A DNA stretch of 64,000 nucleotides from Trichobilharzia regenti (GCA_944472135.2 OX235265.1:90800984-90864983); one strand, 5' to 3'; shown: positions 40,530 to 52,190, counted from the stretch's first letter. Notes: generated by a model not told the origin, from the letters alone. Made by a program: numbers and translations.

Positions 40530-41558
40530 TATTTCAAAGGCCACAACGGGAAACTTACCGAATCCCTCTAAGTGAAGACGGGAGTAAGATATGTCAGCCC
40601 AGTTTTGTCAATGATTTTCCTGATTGCAGTACATTGGATAATGCGACAGACAGCGGGGTGTGATGAAAAAGGCATAAAATGGACCCACACAAAAAAACGT
40701 GGAGGATCTAGACTTCGCCGATGATATGATATATGTCTGATTTCCCACAAACTGTAAGGTATGCAAGTGAAAAGCAACAAGTTGGCGACAGAAGAAGCAT
40801 CCAGAGAAGACAGGATTTCAAGTGAACATAGAGAAAAGAGAGAGATTATGAAGATTCCAAGCCAACAGCAACAAAAACTGACAAGAATCAGCATAGATGG
40901 TAGAAATCAGAGAGAAGCAACCTCCATTAACCTACCCACATACTTACCTACCTGGGAAGCATCGTTTCAACTACAGGTGGATCAATGTGATGAAGATATG
41001 AAGGCGGCGATCGGTAAAGCAGCGCAAGCCTTCATTACTCTCAACAGCACTCAGCATGAAAAATAAGATCAGGATTTTTGACTCCACTGTGAAGTCAGTG
41101 ATAATATTTGGATCAGAGACTTGGCGCATAATGAAGGGCACCTCGAACAAATTAAAGACCTTCATCAACAGCTGTCTTCCCTCAATACTACTCAAGATCA
41201 GATGGCCATCCATAAAAGATCAGGAAAAAGGACCACTGGGAGCGAACCAACTCAGCAGGAACCAATTGTTGAACAAATGTGCAGGAAGAAATGGAGGTGA
41301 ATCGGACATACTCTGAGAAAGCAAACCATCAAGTGACATCACATGACAGACCATCGCTCGAGTGTAACCAGGCCGAATGGGAAGCGGCGAGTTGGTTGTC
41401 AGTGCAAGGGTAACTTGGAGGAGGTCAGGTGAAGAGGAGATGAAAGCATGTGGGCAGTTTTGGAGCCAGGTGAGAAAGTTGGCAGAGAACTGAGCGCAAT
41501 GGAGACGCGTGGCTGAAGCCCTGTGTTCCTCTAGGAATTAAAGGAAATAATAATAATA
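40530..41558 (+). mobile_element. LINE-A copy with (AAT)n tail
   Basis: It starts within the RT (cacaacgggaaacttaccg) and shows IMQRKGIKWTHTKKR-type sequence near 40660-40700. The catalytic box FADD at 40713 is followed by a 5-bp gatat repeat that shifts the frame. It then has QVKSNKLATEEASREDRISSEHRE near 40770, MKNKIRIFDSTVKSVIIFGSETWRIMK near 41056, and a tail, ending in ggaaataataataat. It is closely related to the copy at 27.95-29.49 kb. Confidence 0.85.
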
Positions 41559-42149
41559 TTTCAAAGGCTATAGTTTTATCGCCAAAACCTGGTTTCATTC
41601 CACGAAGTCTTTGACAGTTGATTTGAGTGATGTAGTGAGGTGCAGACTATCTAGTTGGAGTTCTCAAGATATTAGGGACCGATGGCTTGACAGTATATGA
41701 CTCAAAATCGTTTTCAATGGCGTGAATGAATTCACTCGTTGTGAACTGTTATATACATACATTCAAATCTAATGTCTTCCCACATTTTTATTCCTTCCGT
41801 CGTGCTGTTCTGCCTATTGTAGCTCTTATGAATCCCTTTTTCTTTCTCTTCTCTTCAATTCTGTGGGTCATTCGGAGGGTGGCAACTTGAAATCCTGTAC
41901 TTATGTGAAAAGTCTTATGTTGAGACTCATTCATTCATTCAGCCGGTCACTTAAAGTTTTGTTCACTAGGCTACGGAGTCAAACAGCCGCCTCAAAAAGT
42001 AGTATAAAACTATGTGCCACTTTACATACTGGTCACTTCACTGTAGTCATATAAACTACAATAAATTCATGAGTGTTAAGGAGCCTACTTATCCGACTTC
42101 GATTAATATGCAACTCATATTCTGTTCAAGTATTGGTTTGTAGGAATTT
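41559..42149. other. No recognisable feature
   Basis: No gene or repeat assigned. A caatgg/tcactgtt-type spacer of unknown origin. Confidence 0.35.
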
Positions 42150-42700
42150 GATTGGTTTCAGGATTTCATCATGAGCTGACATTAGTTATAGAACCATTGG
42201 AAAACCAACCAGGGAGTACTGGACAGCTTTTTCCTCCTAGTTTGGGACTCTTCAGCAGTACGCACCCACTGGGTTCGAACCCAGGAACTTCCAGTTACAA
42301 GGCGAGCTCGTAGATCATTAAGCCACTGGGACCCGATCGAATGGCCCATGAATTCTAACTTCTGCCAATTCACGACATAGCGCGACCCCTAGCCAATGTC
42401 TTCGGTGAGTATTGTCCTCACATCCGACCTGCTGCACCTTACTGAGGTCAGGCTATGTCATGAATGGACAGAAGTTAGAATTCATGGTCTGACTGGCCAT
42501 TGGATCGGGTCCCAGTTGGTTGATGGTATACGAGCTCACCTTGTAACCAGAAGGTCCTGAGTTCGAATCCCGGCGGGTACGTATTGCTGAAGAACCTCAA
42601 GCACTAGGATGAAACAGCTGTCCAGTACTCCCAGGCCGGTTTTCCAATGATTCTCTAACTAATGTCAGCTCATGATGAAATCCTGTGATCAAATTCTTTT
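42150..42700. mobile_element. SINE-B inverted pair
   Basis: 42150-42450 is antisense and 42455-42700 is sense. Each has the tail (catgatgaaatcc/ctcatgatgaaa), a tRNA-like head with a B box (gggttcgaacccagg antisense near 42275; gagttcgaatcccgg sense near 42560) and the leader block aattctaacttctgcc. The two leaders face each other around 42.45 kb, giving a roughly 250-bp-arm foldback. Confidence 0.8.
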
Positions 42701-43059
42701 GTTTAACATCAAACAGTGATCGTGAGCTGTTTTTCTTACAATGACAGGCAGACGACAGTAAGTATTCAGACTATTTCCACCATAGAATAAATTTATTTAA
42801 TGAAAGCACACAGGAATACTCAATTTGTTACTCATGCTCATATTAAGGTTGTCTCATAATCACTTTTCAGATGCCGTTCATACAGTTACATTATTTTTAT
42901 TCTTTAGATTCACTAGTATTGTTTTTGTTATTCGTATTGTATGTGCTTCTGGGTGTATATTCAATGAACAAAGACTCACTGACATGAAGAAGGGACATCA
43001 GGTATTAGGACGAAATCAAAACCCAAAGTCTCTCTCAGTATATAAAATAACTCAGTCGA
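42701..43059. other. No recognisable feature
   Basis: Nothing assignable. The 90-codon frame at 42825-43097 is not a known protein. Confidence 0.35.
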
Positions 43060-43279
43060 TAAACTGCCTTACATTCACTGTGGGTTCAAATGCATAGGTC
43101 ACACCAGCAGGTTGAGGCCGGCAGTCAGATAATCAGAACATAATAACGTAGCTAAGTGTAGAACGATTGACGCCAGAGAGATCAATAGCTTAGAGCAGAT
43201 TTCAGCAATCGAAATTCTTGAGTTAGCACACAAGCACATAACAGGATGGCACAGAGCTACAGTTCTAAAGAATAATACA
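43060..43279 (+). mobile_element. PLE-A GIY-YIG fragment
   Basis: A frame-broken GIY-YIG part (CGFKCIGHTSRLRPAVR.SEHNNVAKCRTI) is followed by EILELAHKHITGWHRATVLKN, as in PLE-A. Both flanks are truncated. Confidence 0.65.
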
Positions 43280-44757
43280 ATATGAAGGGAGGGGGAGACG
43301 AAGATAACCAACTGACAGCAACAAGAACTAATCGATATCAACAAGAGACATTTTCAAAGAGGTCACTTTCCTCAATTATCTGGGAAGCATTGTTTCAACC
43401 ACAGGCGACAGCCTAGATGAAAACGTCAGAAACAGAATCCAAAAGGCAAGATACACCTTCATCTATCTGAAATCGGTTTGAAATCCTTCTGCACTCACTC
43501 AAGAAAGGTAAATCATGTGATGATCAAATTGTAACTGTACACACTAGCATAGAACAGAGGGGAGAAAGGGTAGTAGTCAAACCCGTACTTCAACTTCATA
43601 GAACCTGGAAAGACCTTGGATAGACAGCGGTGACCGAGAAGTAATTAGGAAACTACCTTAACACTATGGTGTGCAGTGCCCAGGTCTTTATTAACCTCAT
43701 TCAGCAGTTGGCTATATGAAAATTTCATGTGACAGGTGACCCAAAACGGAAAACTCAGTGAGGCATTCCAAGTGAATATAGGAGTAAAACAAGCTGGCTG
43801 TGTTCATCACCGATGATATTCTTTATTGTGGTGGAACATATTATGCATCAGGTTGTGGGAAGGAAGGAGACAGAAATATACTGGACCATCTATAAAAAGA
43901 CTTTAGAAGATCTGGACGTCGCGCATGAATGACTGTCACAGAAACTCGAATACTTACAGACAAAATGCAACAAACTGGCGATAGAGGCAGGCAGCGAAGA
44001 TAGGACTGCAGGTGGACGTAGAGAGAAGACAAAGGTGATGAAGGTAATCAAAACACAGAATCAATCATCACAAATTGGAGACATTTGAAAGAGACAACTT
44101 GCTTCACTCATCTAGGAAGCACTGTTTCAATTACAGGCAAAAGTTCAGATGGAAATGTCCAAAATCGAAAAGACAAGTTACACCTTCATCAGTATGAAAT
44201 CGATTTGGAAATCTTCCACACTCAGCAGCATAAAGAACAAGATTTGGATTTTCAAGACAAATATGCATTCAGTCCGTTCTTACATATGGATCAGAAACTT
44301 GAAGCCCCCGTCACAAAAAGCATTTCCAACAGGCTACTGTAGGATTTTATCAACAGCTGCCACCTTCGCTGGCTGTATACTGAAGATCAAATGGAAGGCC
44401 AGAAAGAAAGAATTAGCAAAAAGAAATTCTGGCTGGCAACAAACCAACCAAGAACCAATTGCTCGACAAAGTGGACAAACGCTGAGGAGACCGTCGAATG
44501 ACATCGCTTGTTAAGCAGGCCACCGCTCGATTGGAATCCTAATAGGAAGCAACGAGTGAGTCCTTGCTGCGAGCCAAGGTGACTTGGGGGAGATCATATG
44601 GTGAGGAGGAGATGAGAGATTATGGGAAGTTTATGAACCAAGCTGAGGAGGACAGCAGAAAACAGAACAAAATGGGAGATGTGTTGTTTAAGCTCTACAT
44701 TCCACTCAAAACCAAGAAGAATAACAATAATAATATAAGAAGGAACGCTTGATCAGT
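43280..44757 (+). mobile_element. LINE-A divergent subfamily, rearranged
   Basis: 43280-43500 carries a piece from after the catalytic box (...FSKRSLSS.IWEALFQP...). It is followed out of order by an RT piece from 43500 (KSCDDQIVTVHTSIEQ, decayed motif A near 43600, LCSSPMIFFIVVEHIMHQ). The catalytic region is lost (DLDVAHE), then SQKLEYLQTKCNKLAIEAGSEDRTAGG, TFISMKSIWKSSTLSSIKNKIWIFKTN and LRRPSNDIAC follow. It ends near an (aat)n tract at 44727. The repeated segment shows two copies fused or a duplication. Confidence 0.75.
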
Positions 44758-44944
44758 GAATCTTTGTTCATCAAAGCTGCAGCTAACACGTGCACTAGGA
44801 ATGACTCAATACTAATACAACAGATAACGGAAATATTGCTGCCAATGAAATCAAGAGATAAGGAACTATGAAATTATATGTGAGTGCTTTGATATGATTA
44901 TGAATTAAATATGATAGAGAAGATTTGAAGCTCAGATGGACGGT

Positions 44945-45800
44945 TTTGATGTGGTTGTGTCCTCTGAGCTGGATAGTTAATTTGCGAAGCTTTCATTGCC
45001 CTACTAGGTAATATTTTCAGTGCAAAATTTGGGCTACCGATGTCCATGCTGAAAATTCCATACTTGTACCAAAAATACGGTGTGGAATCAAGCTGTAATC
45101 AAAAACTTAAATAAAATAAAAATGTGCTGATTGATTGACGATTCAATGGAATACCAGTCTTCAAAAAATTCTCTGTCATTCTTGGTGTTTCCTCTGTCTA
45201 ATATTTGAACGTTGGTTGTTTCAGTCGAATCGATATCTGTGGTTGTCTGTATGTAGTGACATGGGGAAGTGGATGTCATGTCTTTTGATGGCTAGTTTCT
45301 GATCACGGATACCAAGACGAAGAGGAGGGGCGTTCATTTTGGCCAATGTAGTGTTTTTCGCTGTTGTAACAATTTATTTTGTAGATGATGTTGGTTTTGT
45401 CTTCTTTCGCTGTTGAGTCTTTTGGTTGAGACAGGACTGGCTGGCTGAGTGAAGCAATTTTGTTGGTTCGTGTGTGACATCAACTTCTAAAGGTTCGAAG
45501 AGTCTTGTAGTGATTTCTGAAATATCCTTTATATATGGTAAGGCGATTTTCTTTGTGCTTTCCTTGGCTGGGGCTTTTTGGTTTGATAGGTTGGCTTGGG
45601 GATATATGTCTTTTAATGCAATTCCGTGGATATCCTTCTTTTAAGACGTCCGTGAGAGATATTTCTTTAATTGTCCTTAAGGCGGGAGTGCTGCAATGAT
45701 TCCTTGCCCTCTATTCAAGAAGTATTCGCTGAAGATGTCACCTAGTAGGGCAATGAAAGCTTTGCAAATTAACAATCCAGCTCAGAGATGAAATCAACAT
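44945..45800 (-). mobile_element. PLE-F unit with inverted ends
   Basis: The ends are inverted copies: gagctggatagttaatttgc near 44978 and its complement near 45750-45780. The minus strand carries a proline-linked block (LPHV/LPYIK-like, decayed), then KTNIIYKINCYNSEKHYIGQNERP (GIY-YIG core) near 45395-45330, then HYIQTTTDIDSTETTNVQILDRGNTKNDREFFEDWYSIESSINQ at 45257-45120. A SINE tail shared with 28.97-29.08 kb lies inside at 45015-45105. It abuts the 3' end of LINE-B. Confidence 0.72.
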
Positions 45801-46870
45801 CATTTTTATTTATTTAAACGTATAAAAATCTTGGTACAATATGGCACCAAGAAAGATGCGCCACATAATAATAATGAAACAACATAGATCAAAAGTAACA
45901 AAAATATAAGTAGAGAACAGATAAAGAACTTCATCTGGAAGGAAGGCAGTCATGCTTAACAAGTTAAAACAGTATTTTTATTTTTTATTTTATTTTTTAT
46001 AAAATAAAAAAAATAAAAAAAAATAAAAAAATCTGGAAGGAAGGCAGTCATGCTTAACAAGTTAAAACAGTATTCGTTAACTATCATCGGGAAGGGAAGA
46101 AAGAAGGAAATTGCAACACGTTCGCCATTGATTACGATTCTTGGCCATATCCGATAACGTTTTGAGCCATCGATTTGAGCTATCTCTCGGACCCCAACCA
46201 GGGAGCTGTGACGCATCAACCGATGCTAATCTAGCACAGACATGCTTCATCCCACGACACCATGTCATGGACTGACCGCCCCTCCACCTTTTCCACCCCG
46301 TCCAAGGGCTAGTGAACACAGACCTGTACGAAAGCCTCTGAGATGACATTCGAAACACATGTCCAAGCCACCGTGGTCGGTGTTTCCAGATGACGACACT
46401 CAATGAATGGTGATCTCCACTGTGTTCAAACACACGCCGCTGAACCTCAGAATTACTCACCCGATCATGCCATCCACCGAACGCAAGCAATCCTGAGGAG
46501 ACAGCGGTGGTCAAACACGCAGAGTCGCCGCACATCCTCATCTCGGAGAGGCCAAGTTTCACAGGCGTAGAACAAGACAGTTTGCACCGAAGCATTGTAT
46601 ACCAGACCTCTGACAGCTAGGCTAACGTCGCGACGGCGCCAGAGGTGGCTCAAGTTGATGTATGCCACCCTAGCCTTCATTGTACGGTTGGATATTTCAT
46701 TCGTCACGCCTGGGCCGCCAGCACACACACACGTCACGTGCAAGAGTGACTCCAGATACAGGCTCTTGCCAATCTTGTACCAGCACTTTGGACTTAGACG
46801 GCGCAAAGTACATAGCACACTTAGAGACACTACATCAAAATGATTATGAGTAATAAACATGTGTCTGAAA
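45800..46870 (-). mobile_element. LINE-B, 5'-truncated, antisense
   Basis: The minus strand encodes NEISNRTMKARVAYINLSHLWRRRDVSLAVRGLVYNASVQTVLFYACETWPLRDEDVRRLCVFDHRCLLRIACVRW (to about 46500). After a frameshift come DRVSNSEVQRRVF, RPRWLGHVFRMSSQRL and LPGWGPRDSSNRWLKTLSDMAKNRNQWRTCC to 46077. This is the C-terminal region of an RTE-like schistosome LINE. A 44-bp direct duplication lies in its 3' UTR (45933-46074), and the 3' end is near 45800 with an AAATAAATAAAAATGATG-type tail. Confidence 0.85.
45933..46074. repeat. 44-bp direct repeat around an A/T palindrome
   Basis: The 44-bp block starting atctggaaggaaggcagtca occurs at 45933-45976 and at 46031-46074 and looks identical. The 54 bp between are a T-run/A-run palindrome ((TTTTAT)n against (ATAAAA)n). 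It lies in the LINE-B 3' UTR. Confidence 0.9.
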
Positions 46871-47482
46871 CGCTATGAGTAAATCAAAAATAATACTGTA
46901 TCACTGTGTGACCATCTTATCAAGCAAATTTATTCTATGACATAAATACTCTCTCTCTCTCTCTCTCTCTGATAGAGTGTCTAAATCCCAATGTTATATG
47001 TCTTCAGACTATTATATTTAACCATTCTGTATGACAGTAGTTAACGCATTTCGCCTGTAACGCAGTAAGTAGTAACGACAACAACAACAACAATAGGGCG
47101 TACTTCCTCACTGCTAACCAAAAGAAACAAAACAAAATTAAGTTGCCCAAGTCTGACATAATAATAATAATAAAAACAGTAACACTCCCTCAAAAAGGTG
47201 GACATTGTTGAAGTTAACAACAAAATGTTAGAATATGTAACTGATTATCATTTAAGTTAACATACTATAGAGGATATATATACACATATGTAACCAGATG
47301 TTAGGAAATACCCTAAAGTCAATGTATTTAGCTGGACACTGCTAATGCAGTAAGCATTTCAGCTTTATAATGCCTGAATCATCTCAACAACAAAAAACAA
47401 CTAAAGTGGGCAAGTGGTTTATGCAAAACAAGAGTATGTTTTCACAGTCTAAGTTGCTAACGGGCAGAAGTATACGTCATAG

Positions 47483-47531
<49 letters not shown>

Positions 47532-47640
47532 ATTGGAAATGCTCCTGACGCCTATTTAATCAGTTAGATAAACACAAAAGATACTGTGAAGGTTATTGTA
47601 GATAAACAGTGACTAACTCTCCATGTTATGAATTGTGTTT
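46871..47640. repeat. Gap with (TC)n and (AT)n microsatellites
   Basis: (tc)n lies at about 46950-46970 and (at)n at about 47489-47528. No other feature recognised. Confidence 0.5.
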
Positions 47641-47912
47641 TTGTAAAGAATATTTTAAAACCATAATTGGTAGACTTTTGCCTACTTTTCATTTTGATTT
47701 TCATAAGCCTTAAGCACAATATGAAAGACACATTTCATTTCTCTGAAAGTGTGAACCACATGAACGTTTTAAATAAGTTCATGGAATCATCTAAAGTAAC
47801 CCCCCTGTTCACAATGATTCCAATCGATGAAACTATTGAGATCCTATGTCAGCATTCTGATGTTCTCGCACTCCCAGATTCGGAATTCTTCATGCATTTA
47901 TTCCCCTTGATA

Positions 47913-48742
47913 AATTTGAATAAAGCGAGAACAACATTGATTTGTGCAGAATAACATGGTACCATCATTTATTTCGTTGGCTTCTCGTCAGCTGCTTACA
48001 GCCTAAATAAATTTTCAGGTTTAAGTACAGAAACGTTTTAACATACTTGCAAATTTTACATGTTGTCAGTTGACAGAAAGCTTCACAATTAGTAAACAGT
48101 GCTCAGAAAATTGCGCTTATATAGTTTTTACACAGGCAGTTCAAGTTAAAAAATAATAATAAATAAATGTATGCATATATTGGTAAGGGAGTTACATAAT
48201 AAAGATGAGATGTTCGTTAGATGCATAGTGACTAATAAGTTAGGTAAACAATGTACTGAGTTGAACTCAAATCATAGAAACAAGAGACAAGCAAAATTAC
48301 AGATTATAAAAAAGTGAGGTAAAAGACAAAGATTGCGTAATCGGATGAGAGAATAAAGACATCCAGTTACCAAGGCAAGGAAAGATTAATAACTGCTTCT
48401 TTCTGAACACATAAATCTGGTTTCAAGCGTTTGATAGAAATTGCTTCGGCAAACTTGAGGAGAATGGAGCTCCTTTGTCTATTGATAATTTTGAAGGATT
48501 TCTCAATTTCCACCTCATGACCCGTGTCAAGGAAATGTCTGGTAATAGCGCTGCTATAAGAGTTTGTTCCCTTGAGACGTAGGCTTTTCGTCACATGTTC
48601 AGAAAATCAGAGGTGTGCCCTTCTTTCTGTTCTCCCAATGTAACTGCTCCCCAGATACACGTAAATTCGTATACACAAATATATAAATGATGGTACCATG
48701 TTATTCTGCACAAATCAATGTTGTTCTCGCTTTATTCAAATT
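47913..48742 (-). mobile_element. PLE-B 3' unit inside PLE-B, 59-bp inverted ends
   Basis: 47913-47971 and 48684-48742 are perfect 59-bp inverted repeats. Between them the minus strand encodes the PLE-B C-terminus (TKSLRLKGTNSYSSAITRHFLDTGHEVEIEKSFKIINRQRSSILLKFAEAISIKRLKPDLCVQKEAVINLSLPW, 48600-48367) and a terminal repeat with a hammerhead-like motif. The right end contains only the 3' half of that motif, from its stem III onward. Confidence 0.88.
47946..47995 (-). ncRNA. PLE-B hammerhead-like motif
   Basis: The minus strand reads GCAG-CUGACGA, GAAGCCAAC, GAAA, UAAAUGAUGGUACCAUGUUAU, U and CUGC. The core is canonical and stem I GCAG/CUGC is perfect. The stem III hairpin contains AUGGUACCAU, which is self-complementary. 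Changes relative to 25.5 kb mostly keep the pairing. Confidence 0.6.
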
Positions 48743-50007
48743 CGGAATTCTAACGCCTGCTATTTATGTGTACCATGAATGTGTAATTTCAGTTTGAAAA
48801 CACTCTTTACCACCAAATATATGATGTAGCTATGAGCAGTCCACTTAGCCCTGTTTTAGCAGATATATTCATATCCAACCTTGAAAGAACAAAGTTGAAG
48901 CATGCAATCGACGAAACAACTTCCTACTGTTGATATGTTGATGACACATTTATAATGTGTAACAATGAAATTCATGCTTCACACTAACTCAGATTATTCA
49001 ATGATGCACACACTAATATTGAGTTCACTATGGAACATGATTTTGACTGAAAGTTTTACTTCCTCGACATTGGCAGGGAACGCCTAGAAGACAGTAGTCT
49101 TCAAAAGTAAATTGATTGAAAGCCTACTTTGAAAGGACAATACTTACATTTTAATAGCTTTTGTCAGAATAGCTTTAAACGTGGACTAGTCAAGACTCTA
49201 TACTATAGAGGTAGGAAATTATTCTCTATAGAGAAATTAGAAGAAGAATTTGTGTTTCTTGAAAAGATGTTAAAGAGCGATTGTTACCCTCAAAAATTCA
49301 TTAACAGGTATGGAAGATCTAAAGTCTCAGATGTCAAACAAATCACAGTGGGTAAAAATCCAATCTACATTCAGCTTGATTATAAAGGTGAAAACATTGC
49401 AGCGGTGATCAACAGAAGACTGAGTACGTCACCAGCAATACCCTATCCTGAAGCTAAGCTGGTCCCCGTCTTCGGTGCAATCAAACATCGACAAATATCC
49501 CTTTCATGTTAACTCCAGCTGTATATACAAATTTACATGTACCTGAGGGAGTAGTTGCATTGGAAGGGAAGAAAGAAGGGCATATCTACGATTTTCTGAA
49601 CATGTACCAGAAAGCTTATGTCTAAAGAGGACAAATGCGTTAAATAGTGCCATCGCCAGGCATCTCCTTGACACGGGTCATGAGGTGGATGTTGAAAAGT
49701 CGTTCGAAATTATCAATAGTCAAAATAGTTCAATTCTCCTCAAGTTCACTGAGGCCATTTCCATGCGTCAAGAATGAAGTGGTTATCAGTCTTTCTTTGC
49801 TCTGTCTGGTAGCTGGATATTTTCATCTCTCTTTCATCTGAATGCGAAATCCTGATAAGTTGCCTTTGTGTACATTTATTATTAGTCGGAACAGTGTTTA
49901 ATATTACATATATATTATGTATGCATATAATGATCGATTGATTTTTACTTAAAATGAACTCTGTGCAAGTATGTCAAAATTGTTTTTGTAGATATGTTGG
50001 CCTGTAA

Positions 50008-50058
50008 GCAGCTGACAAGAAGGCAACGAAGTAAAAAAATGGTACAAATTTATTCTGT
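50008..50058 (+). ncRNA. Decayed PLE-B hammerhead-like motif
   Basis: GCAG-CUGACAA ... CGAAG ... UUCUGU: the invariant G of CUGANGA is A and GAAA is GAAG. It aligns with the copies at 24.6, 25.5 and 47.95 kb and should be inactive. Confidence 0.5.
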
Positions 50059-50130
50059 AAAAACTGTAGTTCTTGCTTTTTTTAAGTTCATCAAGGTGAA
50101 TAAACGTATGAAATCACATTATTGTTGTAT

Positions 50131-50735
50131 TATTTATTATTTTTCTCTTGGGTTCCGAATCGCCAGTTTGTTCTATATTCTGGTGTCCTCCTCAGTTGTG
50201 TCCAAGATTTCCAATAGTTTCTCATCTCCTCCTCACCACACGATCTCCTACATGTCGCCGTCACAACGATGACCCACCAGCAGCTTCTCCGTCGGGTTCC
50301 ACTGGAGTGATGGCCTGCAGTGCGTGCGATGTCATCCGATGGCCTCCTTAACACATATGCCCCATCCATCTCCAGTTTCTTCTGCAAATTTGTTGAGCAA
50401 CTGGTCCTTGGTTGGTTTGCTGCCAGCCCAGAGTTTCTCATTGCTAATACTTTCTGGTCTGCTATTTGATCTTTAATATGGAGCCAGAGTAGTCAGCTAT
50501 TGATAAAAGTCCGTAGTAGCCCTCTAAGTTTGTTATCTCTAATATGGGTGAATAGACTTATTTCCAATATGTGTTGAGAATTCAAATCTTGTTCTTTATG
50601 TCGCTGAGTGTGAAAGACTTCCAAATTGATTTCATTTTGATGAAGGTGTCTCTTGCCTTTCCGATCTTGGCTGGTTTTGACAACTTCATCTGAGCTGTCG
50701 CCTGTAGTTGAAACAGTGCTTCCTAGGCAAACATG
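50131..50735 (-). mobile_element. LINE-A 3' part, divergent subfamily
   Basis: The minus strand reads VCLGSTVSTTGDSSDEVVKTSQDRKGKRHLHQNEINLEVFHTQRHKEQDLNSQ (two frames), then a tail with SNEKLWAGSKPTKDQLLNKFAEETGDGWGI-like sequence. It ends at the (TTA)n tract near 50131. It is the same subfamily as 43.3-44.76 kb. Confidence 0.75.
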
Positions 50736-51029
50736 CACTGATAGAGAGAGAATAATCCTGTTCCTAGTAGTTGTATCTTTGGATACTGAATTGAATTCAG
50801 GGTAAATATCGTTACAAGTAGATATCGGTTAAAGAATCAGTGAAAACAGTAGTTTAGTGGACAGAAGTTTCATTCTAATTTTAGACTCTTTAATAAGCAT
50901 ATATTCACCAATGCAATCATTATTGAACCAAGCGTCTTCGGATTACCAGGAAAATGTCCTCAGCATGGTCTTGGTATTCTAACTTCTGTCAGCTTATGGG
51001 AAGAATAATTAGCCACACCATAGTAAAAG
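50736..51029. other. No recognisable feature
   Basis: No gene or repeat assigned. Confidence 0.35.
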
Positions 51030-51449
51030 AAGCTTTTCACACAAAAATCCTCCCGGAACAACCTGGATTCAGGGGAAGGTAAATCAAGTGCAGAACACAC
51101 TGCAACTCTAGGCATTATAAAAGAGCAGAGCAGAGCAGAGAATGGAAGTCAAATCTTGACCTTCACTTCATCGACTTTGGAAAGGTATTCGAAAGCGCTG
51201 ACCATGAAGTAAACTGGAAACCATCTAAATGATACAAAGTGCAGCTATATGACGACTCTATGTGTAAAGCGTGTTCTAATATGGAGATTTCGGCGAAGCC
51301 TTTGAAGTGAATATAGGAAGAAGAAAAGACTGCTCACCATCACTGATAACATTACTGATTGTGGCTGACTGGATCATTAGGTCGACTGAAGCATGTGAGA
51401 AGACAGGAATATGTTGGATGGACAGGAAGTACACGGGTTAATCATGTTT

Positions 51450-52030
51450 AATGTTGCACAAATTTAGTGGTCTACACATCACAGGCCAGCGAGTTATATT
51501 GGCCGTTACTCTAGGAACTCTTGCTCACTCGACAACATCTCCCAGTATGGCTAAGTAAAAGTATAGTTAAAACCATTCACAGTTCGATATTAGACCATCT
51601 GGTACAAACCGACCACAAAGCCAGTCAGTGTGTAAGAATCTTTCTCTATAATCTACCGGGTGACTAATAAATTACCAAAATCATCGAAGCACCACATGCT
51701 CCAAACACCAGAGGCTATTGCAATTTGCCTCAAACAACCAGTGCTCCGTGTTCAAAAGAAGTAAGTCCAGCTAGCCCCTACTACTGCCCTGGCCGGTCTT
51801 CAGTAGACACTGTAAATGAATGAATTTGTAATATTATCTTTCCTAATTTTTCTGACATTCAGCTTATTTTATGTTGATGCTATTGAGCTATAATCTATCT
51901 ATATTGTTAATTCGATGTTATTTAAACGAAATTAATATTGTTCACTATGATGTATATATAACTGTAGAGCCTGATGAAGAAGAGGTTATCGGAAAGAGTA
52001 CTCTTTGTTCAGTATCCATTATTTTGAAAA
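51450..52030 (+). mobile_element. PLE-D 3' end, sense member of an inverted pair
   Basis: Frames carry LPVWLSKSIVKTIHSSILDHLVQTDHKASQCVRIFLYNLPGD near 51520-51665, followed by the degraded C-terminus and a terminal repeat. It is the inverted counterpart of 52600-53290: blocks such as the acaccagaggctattgcaat stretch near 51707 recur in antisense near 52960. Confidence 0.75.
51967..52010 (+). ncRNA. PLE-D hammerhead-like motif
   Basis: GAGC-CUGAUGA (51967-51977), a linker, GGAAA, a perfect AAGAGUACUCUU hairpin, and GUUC (52007-52010), which pairs with GAGC (one G-U). The core box is perfect; the base before GAAA is G rather than C. Confidence 0.5.
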
Positions 52031-52190
52031 ACCACAATGTTGGCAGAAGAGGTAGTCAGAGAAGACAAGATTTCAAGTGACCGTAGAAATAACTGAGGTG
52101 ACGAAGCCATCCGGAAAACAGGTCAACAAAAACAACAACCAGTCACTATTAAAGGGAGAAATATGAGGGAGATCACTTCCTTTGTGGAGA

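Larger units (their letters stand above)
47641..50130 (+). mobile_element. PLE-B, RT to 3' repeat, interrupted by a second PLE-B
   Basis: RT motif A region SKVTPLFTMIPIDETIEILCQHSDVLALPDSEFFMHL (47775-47905; the catalytic Asp is lost). After the insertion at 47913-48742 the RT resumes: YDVAMSSPLSPVLADIFISNLERTKLKHAIDETTSYC, a stop, YVDDTFIMCN (48935-48965), NIEFTMEHDFD and KPTLKGQYLHFNSFCQNSFKRGLVKTLYYRGRKLF. It goes on to YPQKFINRYGRS and PIYIQLDYKGENIAAVINRRL (to 49510), then a PLE C-terminus with frameshifts (49560-49850) and a 3' repeat with a decayed hammerhead. This is the longest PLE in the window. Confidence 0.87.
51030..52190 (+). mobile_element. LINE-A divergent copy split by PLE-D
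   Basis: 51030-51440 carries KILPEQPGFRGR and decayed motif A LHFIDFGKVFESADHE (51163-51210). After the PLE-D piece (about 51450-52030) the LINE resumes at 52036 with AEEVVREDKISSDRRN and the Gln/Thr-rich GQQKQQPVTIKGRNMREITSF segment to about 52190. The order and strand of the two LINE pieces agree, so the PLE probably inserted into an existing LINE. Confidence 0.65.
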
